A stretch of DNA of 64,000 nt, from the NCBI GenBank assembly GCA_015680685.1, contig MNCI01006092.1:81065-145064 (forward strand), given 5' to 3'. The translations under genes and the position numbers were made by a program. The stretch is from Gnetum montanum (Eukaryota > Streptophyta > Gnetopsida > Gnetales > Gnetaceae). The notes under the pieces were generated by a model that was not told where the DNA came from, ran no database searches, and saw nothing but the letters and a program-made list of their open reading frames with translations. This document shows positions 11,107-23,411 of the stretch, one piece after another (the first letter of the stretch is position 1; each line of letters starts with the position of its first letter).

Positions 11107-12983
11107 TATAGCAATTGCAAACGTTAGTGACTAGAAGATCGAGGGATCTACGGGAGTACATTTTGACCCTGCATCCACATGAGGGCTTGGTGGAGGTGGA
11201 AATGGGGTGCCTTGAAGAGTCTTGTCAATTGAATAGGGACTTACCAAATGCAAATAGGGATGTAACATAGTCAACTACAATGCTAATGCAAAATGATGCT
11301 ATGTGTTTGTGTGGTGTCAATGGTGTTGAGCATAGTCAACGGTTTTAGTGAAAAATAAAGGTGTTGACATGTTGAAACCATTTCCTAAGTGCGGCTATGC
11401 ATTGAAACAACAAAAAATGCAAGTAGAATGCTGAAAATGCAATGAAAGAAAATGAGAGGTAATGGAACACCACCCCAAGTGGGGTTGAGTGTAGTTAACT
11501 TTAGAAGGGGTGAGAAGGTACGCAGTGTATAATATATGTAGTGTATAGCATAATCATAGTCTCAGGGATGTTTGGCCACAAAGATTGATGTTCTGCTATG
11601 GTGTTTGTGCTTGCTTGGTTGGTTGCCACGGTGTGCAGTGGGATGTAGTGGTTTGCAATGTCCTACGTTGAGCTATGATGGTATGCAACTTTGCCTTTCT
11701 TCGATTTGCTAGTGTGCCTTTGGTTTGCTGATGCTTTAATTTTTGCCAACTCTTAATTTGCTAACTTGCCAAATTCTCAAATTTTCCAACCCTAAATATG
11801 TTGAGTGAAAAGGTATTTATAGGGCTAGGTCTAGCATGAAATGCAGAGGAATTGCCATGTGGCAGTGGGATGGTTGGGACTACGTTGTTATCCAACTACA
11901 CTTTCCATTGAGGCTAGTAGTGTTGTGCTCTACTAAAGTCTACAAGACTGCGAGATTGTCACTATGTTGTCGAGTGCATGTATATGCATTGAAAGGACCA
12001 CAAAGTACATGAAAAAATGCAACTTTGGAGACTACGCTCTCCACTATCTTATAATGGGTAGAGCATAGTTACAATTTTGGGGACAAAATGGGTTACAAAA
12101 AAGATGCATTTTACTAACTATGCTTACTGGAGGTGAATTAGAGTTGAGCTAAATGCTAGTGCTATGTTGTGGAGGCCTTTGAAGGTTGTTCTAGTTGACT
12201 ACACTTGATTACACTCTAGACTAGGGGAGAATGTAGTCCCACACTTAGAAAAATTTTGCAAAAAATGGCTATGTACTAACTACGCTCTCCACGGAAGGAT
12301 GACTATGCTTCTGACTAGGAGTGAGCGTAGTCCCAACACTTGTCAAAACTTGTAGAAACTAGCTTCTAGTTGATTATGCTTGACTACACTCTAGGGCAGT
12401 GGAGAGTGTACTCTCAACACTTAGAAAAATCTAAAAAAATTGAGCCTTCATGCTAACTACACTTGACTATGCTCTAGTGTAGTGGAGAGCATAGTCTCAA
12501 CACTTTGAAAATTTTGTAGCGGTTGGCTTAACACTTAGAAAAAATTGCAAAACTGGCCTTTGTGTTGACTACACTTGACTATGCTCTGGGGCAATGGAGA
12601 GTGTAGTCTTAATACTTAGAAAAAATATATAAAAACTAGTTTTCGAGATGACTACACTCTCCATTAGGTTGACTGCACTCTAGGGTAGTGGAGAGCATAG
12701 TCCTAGCACTTAGAAAAATTTGAAAAAATCAACTTTTGATCTAACTATGCTCTCCACTAGGCTAACCACTCTCTAAGGTAGTGGAGAGTGTAGTCCCAGT
12801 AGTTAGAAAAATTTGCAGAAATCAACTTTTCAGCTAACTACACTCTCCACTAGGTTGACTAAGCTCTAGGATAGTAGAGAGCATAGTCCTAACACTTAGA
12901 AAAATTTGCAAAAAATGACCTCATGTTAACACTTAGACAAATTTGTAGTTGAGACACTGTAGTCCAAATTTGGTGGTGTTTTA
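11107..12983 (-). repeat. 5' LTR of Tat-like element 1
   Basis: Partner of 1570-3385. It carries the same tandem inverted-repeat boxes (about 12020-12900) and a TATA box at 11814-11821. Differences from the other LTR are mostly transitions at former CpG sites and are very numerous, so the insertion is old. Confidence 0.9.
11814..11821 (-). promoter_or_regulatory. LTR TATA box (Tat-like element 1, 5' LTR)
   Basis: TATAAATA on the minus strand in the context CCCTATAAATACC; conserved in three LTRs of this family. Confidence 0.55.
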
Positions 12984-15143
12984 GTTGTATTCATTTAGTC
13001 CATCAAAGATGGATTTCCAAACATCATCTCCTTATTGGAATTGTTGGAGGGCCTCATTCACCTTTGCCTTTGCTAGCTGGATGTGTTTTTCATTAATTTC
13101 CTCCTACAAGCCAACCTAGTTCCTGTAATGGTTCTTGATCCTTTTAAATTTAAGGGCCTCATTTTCCAAGTGAAGATTTTAATGGTAGAGTTTTAAGGAC
13201 ATGCAGCTGCTCCATTGAGAAATTTTGATCCTCTATAGCCAACCTCCTCAATTTAATGTTTACCCTAGTAAGCTACTTCTGCTATTATCGAATAAATTCA
13301 ACCATACAATCTTTTTGCATCCCAACATTTCATAGGCAATGGTTCTCCTGGGTCAGCTTGATATTCTCTTGGAGAACCTCCAACAAGTCCTTTTGAATGT
13401 TGTAGGTAGTGACATCTACTAAGGATTGATCAAAGATTACCGACTCCTTCGCATACTCAGCCTCTTGAAGTTTTTCTTAAAGTTGTTGAAAAGCTTGATC
13501 TCATGTTATGTTTTGGTTGAGTATGGTAGGATTAGTGAGGCAGGGTCTAACTTTCATAACTTCCACAACCAAGCATTGAATCTCAGCTCTGGCTATTTCA
13601 AGTTGGACATTAGCAAGGAGGACCTTACCCTTAGCCTTAAGTAGCTTCAACTGGTTTGCTAAAATGGTTTCTAGGATATTAAAGATATTTAGAATCATTT
13701 TCTTGGTTCCTACCAATCGGTCTAGCAACTCTTCATGCTGGGCTACATTGAACCTCCTACTTCTTACTTCTATGGATGCCATCATGTCTCTAAGGGTATC
13801 AACATTTGATATAGATGTTGCGGGGGTGTTGAGTGCATCACCAAAAAAGTTTCCCCCTTGATCTCCTTTAAGCACACCAAAAAGCTAATGGTATTTCTAG
13901 AGAATTAGGGGAATTGTTGCTTTTTAGAAAGAGATACCATTACCTCTTAGGTGCTAGGATTTGATGTTGTGGGCACTTAGAAAACATTGGTCCTAAACCC
14001 TCCATCCTACTAATTGATCATACCACCTTGTTGAGATGACTCAATGCTGGCCTATAGATAGAGGGTTCACCACCACTCAGTCCTACCTACTACTGCTATA
14101 GGAGTTGCTCACAGAGTTTGTGCATGCACTCAATGATAGTTTGAGACTTTGGAGTTGTTTGTTCTAGGTGCTGGTAGTGGCTACTCCTCTTATATCACCT
14201 TGGCATGTACTTTTATCTTTCATCATTTCTGCCCAAGAAGTGAGAGGAGCATGTCTGATGGTATTGTTAGAATAGTGGACTACTTCTTCTCTTCTACATA
14301 ATTCTTGGATGAGAAATCGAAAGGGGAGTGCCTTTCTCCAAGGTTCATTTTTCTTAAAATGCTTCTCCATATCAAGATAGATCAACTGAGAGAGGTTGAC
14401 CAAAAATTTTCTACTTAGAGTAGTGCACACATGGGTAGGGAAGGCATTCACCTTGTTAGGCCTCACTATTAGATTGAGGTGGAAGATCACCATTTTAAAG
14501 TATGCATGCTCTACCATTATGAGTGCATCAAACTCCATATGGTCAACATTAAAGCATCGTTGGAACCATCCTTTTTGACCTCTGGGTTTGCTTATGTTGA
14601 AAATTTTTCCAAGGCCACCCTAGTTTTTAGCAACCCAAGGACCTCATAGATGGCCTTCACCAAGTAGGACATACAAATGTCCATGATTTTCACCATAGCA
14701 TTGCCCTACCTATTATTACATAAGAGGTATGATTTTCCCATGGACCATTCTTTGTTAGAAGTGAAAATGGGCTATATGGGGGAAGTCTAGAGTTGGGCTT
14801 TAACATCTTTTGAGGCAAAGTCCAAGAAAGATCCAAAGTTTAGTTTAGGAAGAACTATTTTTTGAATCTTTCTAGACCTAATTTACCTCAAGTAAGCCTT
14901 TGTTAGAGTGACCTCAAGGTTTAGTCTTGGTCTGGGTATCTCATCCTGGTGGGACTACTCCATTACAGCTTTTGGAATCTACTGGACAGATTACACTTTG
15001 GGGTCCTCTTGAAGAGGTCTTGTTGCATGTGTCTTAGCTATCTACTCCTAGGGCTACTATTTCTAGCCCCTTACAGTTCTAGGCTACTTGTCCCTTGGTT
15101 GGTATGATCTTTCTTCTTGCAGATGCTTTTCTCTAGGTGCCAT
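12984..15143 (-). pseudogene. N-terminal part of an extra ORF in the envelope position (Athila-like)
   Basis: Starts at ATG 15143 (minus), reads MAPREKHLQEERSYQPRDK, and runs with scattered stops (mostly TAG) into 12984, where the Tat-like element interrupts it; the C-terminus is at 944-1569. Two open blocks remain: 14164-14538 (includes LPFRFLIQELCRRE) and 13501-13875 (a heptad-like helical region). Middle and end look coiled-coil. It lies downstream of integrase and upstream of the 3' LTR. It resembles, by eye, the plant-transposon-associated ORFs found in that position, not a viral glycoprotein. No signal peptide or clear membrane segment. Function unknown. Confidence 0.55.
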
Positions 15144-17141
15144 TTGTAATCACAACATGACCAAGCATTAGCATTTAATGTGTAACTTAGAACATTTAGG
15201 TACCTTATCTTTTTGAGTTAGTTACACTTGGTTAAGTTGTAATCATGGAAGGTTTTATTATTTTAATATCTACCAAATTTTTTTGGAAAGGTTTAACTCT
15301 CATAAATTAGTGATTTTAATATTATTTTATTGGTTAAACCTTGTGGGAGTTAGAAAATTCCCAACAAAATTTTCAGTAGAAACCTAAGGTTTGTGGCCCC
15401 CATGACATAGAGCTCACCTCTGGTAGCGACAAAAATGAAGAACAAGGTTAATCGAACAAGCAGTGTGAAAGTTATGGGCTTTGGAAAATTCTAGGCTTTG
15501 AAAATTGCAAAAAATTCTTCACCATTTTGAAGGAAATGGTAAAAATTTCCAAAGTGTTATGCAATATTTATAGGCTTTTATGGTTGCATTAATGGAATCT
15601 CATAAATAAGGGCAAGGGTCTATGTCCACGGAATCCAACTGACATAGCCAAAAGACAAAAATTGTACTTTGAAAATTGCAAGAAAAATAAGGAGTTTTTG
15701 CACAAAGTTGTTCTCCATAGAGACCTAGAAAGGCCATCAATATGAAGTAATGCTTGAAGAGGGCTAGATAATTCACAAAAAGGAGCTTTTATTAGGAGAA
15801 TCATTAGAGAGACTTAAAAAGGAATGCTAAAATGTATGCAACCAACATGAAGCATGAATGGTTTGAATGCACAAATGTCTAAGGGATAAGGAACTTAACT
15901 ATTTGAACCAAGAGGTATGCAAGTGGATCCTTCCCATAGTAGGCTTATTCCCTTAATTCCCTTGTATGTCCTCAAACTAAGGAGTCTGTGGGCCCCATGA
16001 GTGATTAATGGTTATGGATGGTTAAGGACTAAATCCCTTAAGAAACTATCTAAGAATTTTGAAACATCAAACTAAGATATTAAATAAAACATGAAAAACC
16101 AGTAGTGAGGTGAGTAATGGTAAGCATAGGTGGATGGGGTACAGAGTGGAATGAAGTTTTGCATTGTGGTCACATGAAGTCCCTTGTGGATTTCATGGTT
16201 AATATGACTTGATAACATTCATACTTAGTCTAAATCAAAACCAACTACTTTCAATGGCTTTGCATTGACATTGCAAGACCAGACCACCTCTTGAAGGCAC
16301 AAGAATATCCCCACAGATCAATCACCATTCCTACAAGAGAAGAAAAGAGAAGTAGGAAATGAGATGGACCTTAGTTAGAGGGGACCTTCAGGCATGGGTA
16401 ACATGTCTTTCTAGTCCCATAACTAGTGCTTGTAGCTTATTATTTTGTATAAGGGATGTGCTTTGAATTTCCATTATTGTTTTTTTATGTTTTATATTTT
16501 TATTTGTTCTTGATGGGAACCACACCATGCAAAGACTTTAGATTCCTGTTATTGATCGATAATGGTATAGTGAGAAATTGATGAGAGCATTGATACACCC
16601 AAGAGTGTAGGCCAGCATATAGAGCATTAAATCCCCTTGAAGTCACATCCTTGTTTATCCATTTAATCCTTTCCATGTTTGGAAACTACTAAGGTCACAA
16701 GTTTGTTATAAGTTTCATTTAAGAAGGGACCACATATTTATAGAACAAGGGAACACCATATAGTTTTATGTATGGGTGGATGATGTAGACTCACTACCTA
16801 TTATCATAAAAAAAACCATTTCTTAGTTATCAATACCAAAATTCAAAGATAGAATCCAGACATTAGCAATTAGATAATATTATAGTACAAACCACCATCA
16901 ATCAACAACTATAGTTGCACTTGGTCTTGTCAAAAATAAAGAGAATAAAACAAAACATTTGAAAAATATTAGAAAAGTCGAAACTAAGTAAAGTAAAATA
17001 TAGAAGAATTTGTAAAATATTTAAGAAAGAGAAAAATGTAGAAAGATGGTGTAAAACAAAAAAGTGTAAAAAATAAGGAGTCACTTTAATTAATTAGCAT
17101 GGATTTCCATCTCCCCTACAACTAAGTTGGAAGGAGGAGAT
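15144..17141 (-). other. Spacer between integrase and the extra ORF (Athila-like)
   Basis: About 2 kb with no gene that I can support. Athila elements often have a long non-coding stretch here. Bases 16900-17090 are purine-rich on the plus strand; nothing else stands out. Confidence 0.5.
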
Positions 17142-18240
17142 CTAAAAAATTGAGCATGCGTGTCCATTTTTTGAGGTGTTGTAGTCATTGGCTTGGTTAG
17201 GCTCATGCAAAGGTTTGATTTGTTGCATGTTGATCAACATTTTCTTATTTGGGCTTTCAAGTTTGTATATTAATGTGACCTTAGAAGGAAATGTTTCATG
17301 GATAACATAAGGTCCCTCCCACAAAATTTGGAACTTGATTCTTTGTGGTACATATGTGGGATTCTAGTAAAGGACCCTATCTTTTAGTTCAAATTTGACT
17401 TTCCTTATTCTAAGGTCATGTTGTTGCTTGTTGAACACCATATGTAACTTGTTAGATGGCAAGGCTACCAATTGGTTCTCATCTTGTAAGTTGAGATTTA
17501 TTAATCTTTCTTTTTATGTTAGACTTAGGTTAAGGTCAATGTCAAAAGGCATTGATAGTAAATAGAGCTTTGCTTGAATTGGAAGAGTTGGTAATTTTTC
17601 GTACATAAGCTCATAGGGAGAGTTGTCATTAGCAAGTTTCCAAGTGGAGCGATAGGTCCAAATGACATTGTTGATTCTCATGCTCCAATCCCTCCTATAT
17701 TTACTAATAATTCTTGTTAGTAGCTTTATGATTTCTCTATTTGTAACATTTTTTTGACCATTGGCTTGGGGGTGGTAGGGTGTTGTTAATTTATGTTCAA
17801 CCCCTAAGTGTTGCATGAGTTTTTGAAAGGTAGCACCTATAAAATGAGTATCATTATCAGAAATAAGTGAACATGGCACCCAAAACCTATTTACAACATA
17901 TTGTTGTACAAATCGTGAAGCCATATAAGATGTTCAATTGGTGATAGCTATTGATTTTTCCCATTTTATACAATAGTCAATAGCGAATATGATGTATGCA
18001 TTTTCATTCAACATGGGTGTGATGGGATCCATGAAATTAACGCATCACATGTTAAAGGCCTCTAGTGGTTGGATTAATTACTAAGGTTCCTTCATATAAG
18101 CATTTATTCCACCATCACATTGGTAGCATTCATAGGAGTAGACAAAGTGGTGAGCATCCCTAAAAAGTGTTAGCCAATAATAACCTACCATGAGGATCTT
18201 AATGGTTTTGCATCTTCTAGGATAGTGTCATCCACAAGGA
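17142..18240 (-). pseudogene. Integrase, Athila-like (broken)
   Basis: Read on the minus strand: a zinc-binding remnant (ECYQCDGG), the first catalytic Asp (FAIDYCIKWEKS), the second (LISDNDTHF), TPYHPQANGQ, and the Glu in VTNREIIKLL. It ends with a C-terminal block GPYVIHETFPSKVTLIYKL ... QIKPLHEP. The longest open part is 17514-17924. It would insert element cDNA into the genome. The D, D and E residues are still there but the frame is interrupted by stops and at least one frameshift near 17500. Confidence 0.85.
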
Positions 18241-18439
18241 CCTTTGTGAGCATCTTGGAGATTGCACAATTAATCAACATTAGGAACACATCAATGAACC
18301 AAGCCATTAGTGCACACCTTGTAAATGTGTCTATTGATTTCCATGAAGAAATTCACCTAGTGACAAAACTATTGTTTCTTCTTGTGATCCCACTCCTATG
18401 GCATCTCCTAAGTGAGAAGATAGATGAGAATGTGATCAC

Positions 18440-18920
18440 ACTAATTAGATATACTGGGCATTTGTTTAGTTATAGCCCCAAAAAGGAGGAGTACATCAAG
18501 AAATTTGTTTGAAAGTAGGTTTTCCTTCTCTTTGTTGTCCCATTGTAATTGAGACAAGTGATTAGCAACCACGTTCTTGATTCCCTTTTGATCTACCATT
18601 GTAAGATCAAATTCCTTCAAGATCACTAGTCACCGTATGACATGTGGCTCACTGTTGGTTTGTTCATCAGGAATTAGATTACACTATGGTCTGTGTGCAT
18701 AAACACCTTGTACCCAAGCACATAGTGCCTAAATGTTTTCAAGATGAACACCACCACCATCAATTTTTTTTTGTTATGATGTAATTCAATTGTGCACCCA
18801 TAATGCTTCTACTCACACATTAGATATAATAAGGATGTTTTTGATTGTCCAACTACATGAGCATGGCCTCCAAAGCATAATTCAATGCATTCATCATGAT
18901 GTGGAAGGATTTGGACTAGT
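18440..18920 (-). pseudogene. RNase H, Athila-like (broken)
   Basis: The end of the domain is well kept: ILKEFDLTMVDQKGIKNVVA followed by NHLSQL, the Athila form of the RNase H C-terminus. Upstream parts have several stops. It lies between RT and integrase as expected. Confidence 0.75.
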
Positions 18921-19770
18921 CAGGTGCCCATAGAATTGGAGTTTTAATGAGCTTCTTCTTGAGATGCTAAAATGCATGCTTTCATTCCTTGGTCCATACA
19001 AATGGAACATCCTTCTTTGTCAGCTCCACTAATGGTTTAGTGATCCTAAAGAAATTCTCAATGAATCACTGGTAGTAGCTAGTGTGTTCAAGGAATGACC
19101 TCACATATTTAATTATTATTGGTTGTCTAGTAATTCCTTCGCTGACCCTTATTTTTTTAGGGCCCACTTAGATTCCTTTTTCAGAAATTCTGTGCACCAA
19201 AACAATGTCTTCATGGACCATCATATGGCTTTTCTGCGAGTTGAGTCTATGGTTTGTCTCCACACACATTCTTAGCACTTGTGAAAAATGGTGTAGGGCT
19301 TACTCAAATGTGGCCCCATAGGTGGAGAAATCATCTATGAAGAGTTTCATCCTACTACTAATCTACTGTTGGAAGATGCTGAAGACAAGGCGTTGGAATG
19401 TAGCAGGGGAATTGCATAGGGCAAATGACATCTTTCTATATGCAAAAGTTCCCCAAGGACTTGTGAATATTATTTTGGCTTGATCATCTAGTGAGATCTA
19501 AATTTTTTTATAGATACTATAACCATCTAGAATGTTGTAGTAGCAATGCCTAGAAATGGTATCAACCACTTGGTCCACAAATGGCATCGAAAGTTGATCT
19601 TTGAAAGTTGCTATGTTCAATAGCCTAAAATTGATATAAGCCCTCCATTTCCACCTTTCTTTGGCACTATCACAAGTGGGCTCACCCACTCACTCTTCGT
19701 AATGGGATAGATGAACTCCATCTTAAGGAGTTGTTTAGTCTCCTATTACATAACCTGCTTTAGTTTGGGG
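18921..19770 (-). pseudogene. Reverse transcriptase, Athila-like (broken)
   Basis: Motifs in order on the minus strand: KWRAYINFRLLN, FVDQVVDTISRHCYYNILDG, WGTFAYRKMSFALCNSPATF, then the active site FIDD (19330-19341), and IRVSEGITRQ. The second Asp pair of the YxDD motif is intact. Several TAG/TAA stops break the frame. The open part is 19498-19689. Confidence 0.85.
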
Positions 19771-20200
19771 TTCAATTATTGCTATAGTTACCTCTTTGTC
19801 TTGAAGGAAAGATTAATGTAGATGTAATGTTGACATATCCTAGGATTAATTCTAGTGAGTTCAGGATATGATCAAGTAAATGCTATTGGCCATCTCCAAC
19901 AAATTCATTTTCTACATAAGAGCAAGGCTAGCATTGACGATAAGTAGCTTTCCATTGCTCAAAAAGACATATTCCATTTTAGCTAGTAAATATTTTAGCT
20001 CACTGGGATCCTGTTTATAGCTTTTAGGGATCTCCAACTATTCCCAATTTGTTTCATAAAGTTTATCATCAGAGAGTTAGTGATGAACTTACTCTAATTC
20101 ATCTATGCCTTTAATGTAGACACTTGTAAGGCTCTTAGTTGGTTCCATGCGTATTGTGAAGCTACTATTAGGTTCAACTGTCAGCAATTGGATGCCCTCC
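19771..20200 (-). pseudogene. Linker between protease and RT, Athila-like
   Basis: Low-quality coding remnant on the minus strand with no recognisable motif; it fits the pro-RT connection of the polyprotein. Confidence 0.4.
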
Positions 20201-20750
20201 TATTTTATGGCTACTACATATAGGCACCTTTGAATTTTTGTTTCATTAGCACACTGTCTACATGCTGTGATAGATGTGCTTTTTATGATCCATAATTTCT
20301 GCACATAGTTCACCTTGTGTCACTATTCATGATGCATGGAATGCAATTCCTCTCAATCTTTCCAAATTTATTTTTCTTAAAAGTTTCTAAGGAGAGGTTT
20401 TGGATTCCTAGCCATGCATCAATTATGCTCAACCAAGCCATTTCTATGATCGTTGGGAGGTCCCCCTTATAGTTATCAACATGAATCACTAAGAAGTTAG
20501 CAGGATAGGACCACCTATAGATGTTGGTGATAATGTCCTCCATGAGTGCCAAGGAAATGGTGATGGACTGATATGCTAGAACATTGCTCTTCTTGAGGGA
20601 GGTAGGTTCTAGGCTTTGTACATTTCATGAAAAATCAAATTCACACTAGAACATGAGACTAGAAGAGCCTTGTAAGGCTCATTTCTAGTAATTTTCAAAT
20701 AAATGAAGGAACTCCTAGGATCATATATTTTCCTAGGAAGGTGATTATCC
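20201..20750 (-). pseudogene. Aspartic protease region, Athila-like (broken)
   Basis: The open part 20310-20552 reads MALMEDIITNIYRWSYPANF ... VIHVDNYKGDLP, matching the Athila protease C-terminal half, where a hydrophobic strand (PADFYVLDM type) precedes the LGRPF-like block. The active-site region upstream is not clearly readable. Confidence 0.55.
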
Positions 20751-23355
20751 TTTATTCAATTCATGAGAACATGAGTCAACATTATAGTATGCACTTTGGA
20801 AGGTGTTTGGTTTGAAGGGACGTTGAATGAGGTTGTAGAGGATGAGGGAAAAGTAGGGTCATCAGTCATAAGTGTATGTGAGGGCTTAGAAGGACTATTG
20901 GTTTATAAGAAAGGTATTTTTTAGGGTTTTTTTTTCAAATTACTTGGCTGAGGAGCCAGCTATAACTTAACAATTATCATGTTGTTTCTTTTCTATGATT
21001 TGGTAGGAATTTTGCCTTGCATAGATGGAGCTAGTGGCAACTGAGTTGAGGGTAGAGGTATAGATGTATAAGGATGAGGAGGACAAAATGAAAATGGGGA
21101 TTCCCATCTTGTAGATTGAGCTCTGTAATATTCAAGAGGTAGTAGTAGTGTTGAAAGGAGGTATGACTAGAAGAGTCATGCGAAGAAATCGATTCTTAAA
21201 CATAGTACCCATATGGATCTGGCTACTTGTAAGGGTATTGCTACCTTGGTGGTGGCATCCCCCATGACTATGGATCCTACCATAGCTAGTAGTACTCATG
21301 ATTTTAGGGTAGAGCTCTACTTAGATAGTAGGCTTCTTGTTGGCTGAACTACTTATAATTACCTTGAGGATAAAGCAATCGCTTAAGTGCTTTCCTTTTT
21401 GCCAATCTAGAATTTAGCACACATACCTTAGACTCTTGAAAGTGTGACATAATTGGAAAACATCTCTTAGGATGTTCATATTGGTGGATGTCATACCTAC
21501 CATCATCATCTATCTTAGATTCTATAACTACTTCAATGATAGTAGCTTTGCCATTACCTTTTTGATGGATATGTTCAACCTCTTTTATTCTCCTTTAGTC
21601 ATGATTACTATCTTGCTCTTTGGAATCTTTGATAATTCTAAGGGTGGTTTGGAATTTTTAATCCAAATAATCTCACATTTTTTCTACCTTGGTCGATACT
21701 TTAGGAACAAATTTTTATATTACAAAGGTTTTATGCTACATCACTTCATTAAGTGGTGCCTCCTCCTCATTGTCACAAAACTAAACTTTCCTTTTTTGGG
21801 TGAAAGAGGCTTGATTGTACTCCTCTACACTTTCCCATTTCTACAACTTACCTTCTCTTCTGGCCACTTGCTCAATCAACCTTTGGATCTGATGGGTTCT
21901 AAGCTCTAAAAGTCTCCATTGGGCATAGACCCTAAGAGTTCTCCTCATTTTTGTTTGGAGCCCATCTATGATATGGTAGAGTTTCTCTCTTTAAAAAAAG
22001 CCATGGCCTGGGCACATGTGCAATAAAGAGAAATATCTATTCATGGTCACATCTAAGGATTCATGTATTCCTTGTCTTCACCCTTAGATCTGCTTCCTTA
22101 GATTAGACACTTACGAGTACATTTGATACTTGTCATTAAAGAGTTCAAGCATTGTACTCCATTGTTTAATTGATTCTAGTTCTAAGAACCAACACTAGCA
22201 TTTGGCCTCCTTAATGAGTGTCCTTGGGAATAGCTTTAATTTTTTCCATTCATTTTCAGTGTTCTACAAGGCATAGGCATAGTGAAAGACTTGAAGATGA
22301 TTTTGTGGATTTGAGTTGTATCCCCGTTCAATCTTGGGAATATTATTCATATCTAACCTTTTAATTTTTCTATCTTTCACATGCCTTATTGAAATTCTCA
22401 TGGCCTTTGCAATATTCAACATGTTTCTTGTTACAAGCGAAGGCTCATCATAGTCATAGCATCTATGATAACGATGATGCCTATGATGTTCTTTGTTATC
22501 CCTTTCTTTTTGGTGGCATGCCTCCCTTGATTGCCCATGCCCCTAGTCTCTATTGTTTCAGCAGGACCTATGATCCTCTCTATCTCACCAGTCACTTTCA
22601 TCACGGTCATGTCCTCTATGGCTTCGGATGGAGCTAGAGAAGGAAGAAGATGGGGATGTTAAAGGTGAAGAGGGAGGAGAGCCAGCACTAGCATGGTTCC
22701 TGCTATTGCCTCTTCTTTGGTCATAACTATGATCATCATGTTTGTTGTCATCATGACACTTGTTCATGTTCCTACCTTGACTCCTTCCTTTGGAGTCCCC
22801 ATGGTCATGGAACCTATTCTTCCCTGAACTAAGGTTGTTTATAGTGGTCTATAAGTTCTAGTTAAGGGTTCCCTCATCAAACACAAGGGGAGAGAAGTCT
22901 ATGAATTAAGAACCCCTAGAAAAGGGATCATCTTCTTCTTTTTGGCCTAGTAGGAATAAGGGATTTGTGAACCATTTTTTCTTTGATGCTTCACAATGAA
23001 TCTCTTGTTAGCGATCTTTCTTGCATTATGCCTTAGTAGGACGATAATATCGATAGTCATGGTCCTACACAATGTATTCAGCATTGAGCCCCTGGATGCC
23101 TAATCTTATGAGGGTTTGGAGCAGTATCGTAGGAACTAAACAATCAGGTAGCAATACAATGTTACCATACATGTCCCTCCACCATAGCTATTCATCCTAA
23201 TGTAGGATGAAGGTGAAGTATGGCACATACTCATTGGGATGAGTATAGATCACTCTACATTGTTGGGGCACTACCAGTTTTGACCCTTCACACTTTTATT
23301 AAGTAGATGTATGCTTGAACAATGATGGAGATTCAACCCTATGAGAAGAAGACAT
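20751..23355 (-). pseudogene. gag polyprotein, Athila-like (broken)
   Basis: Starts at ATG 23355 (minus), 38 bases after the primer site, reading MSSSHRVESPSLFKH. A serine/histidine-rich region lies at 22585-22767. The gag core is around 22060-22330, with a block ending LELFNDKYQ-like. A cysteine/histidine-rich remnant is near 21370-21460. Fragmented by many stops, so only the order and the core domain are supported. Confidence 0.6.
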
Positions 23356-23392
23356 TTTAGTTTTGAATAAAAATGGTATGCTTTTACTAAAG

Positions 23393-23410
23393 TCCTCAGC
23401 AATAACACCA
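23393..23410 (-). other. Primer binding site of the Athila-like element (tRNA-Asp type, decayed)
   Basis: Minus strand reads TGGTGTTATTGCTGAGGA. The tRNA-Asp complement known for Athila elements is TGGCGCCGTTGCCGGGGA. The two differ at six places, all C-to-T or G-to-A, as expected from methylation decay. It sits one base from the LTR end. This fixes both the lineage and the 5' end. Confidence 0.75.
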
Positions 23411-23411
23411 A

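Larger units (their letters stand above)
1570..12983 (-). mobile_element. Tat-like Ty3/gypsy element 1 (gag-pro only, no polymerase)
   Basis: Minus-strand element with two LTRs of about 1.8-1.9 kb (11107-12983 is 5', 1570-3385 is 3'). LTR starts read TGAAATGCC and TAAAACACC, a primer site follows the 5' LTR, and a polypurine tract precedes the 3' LTR. Between them are gag (7977-10631) and protease (6940-7976), both clearly related to the intact genes at 59994-63785. No RT, RNase H or integrase motif is visible between protease and the 3' LTR (3386-6939). That stretch holds tandem repeats and one antisense exon. Compared with element 2 it looks like a deletion derivative that lost the polymerase and most of the antisense gene. 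Target duplication GTTCT/GTTGT (4 of 5). Confidence 0.85.

Noticed and set aside
22389-22637. Plus ORFs at 21472-21909 and 22389-22637
   Set aside because: Opposite the Athila-like gag; no motif and no upstream signals.
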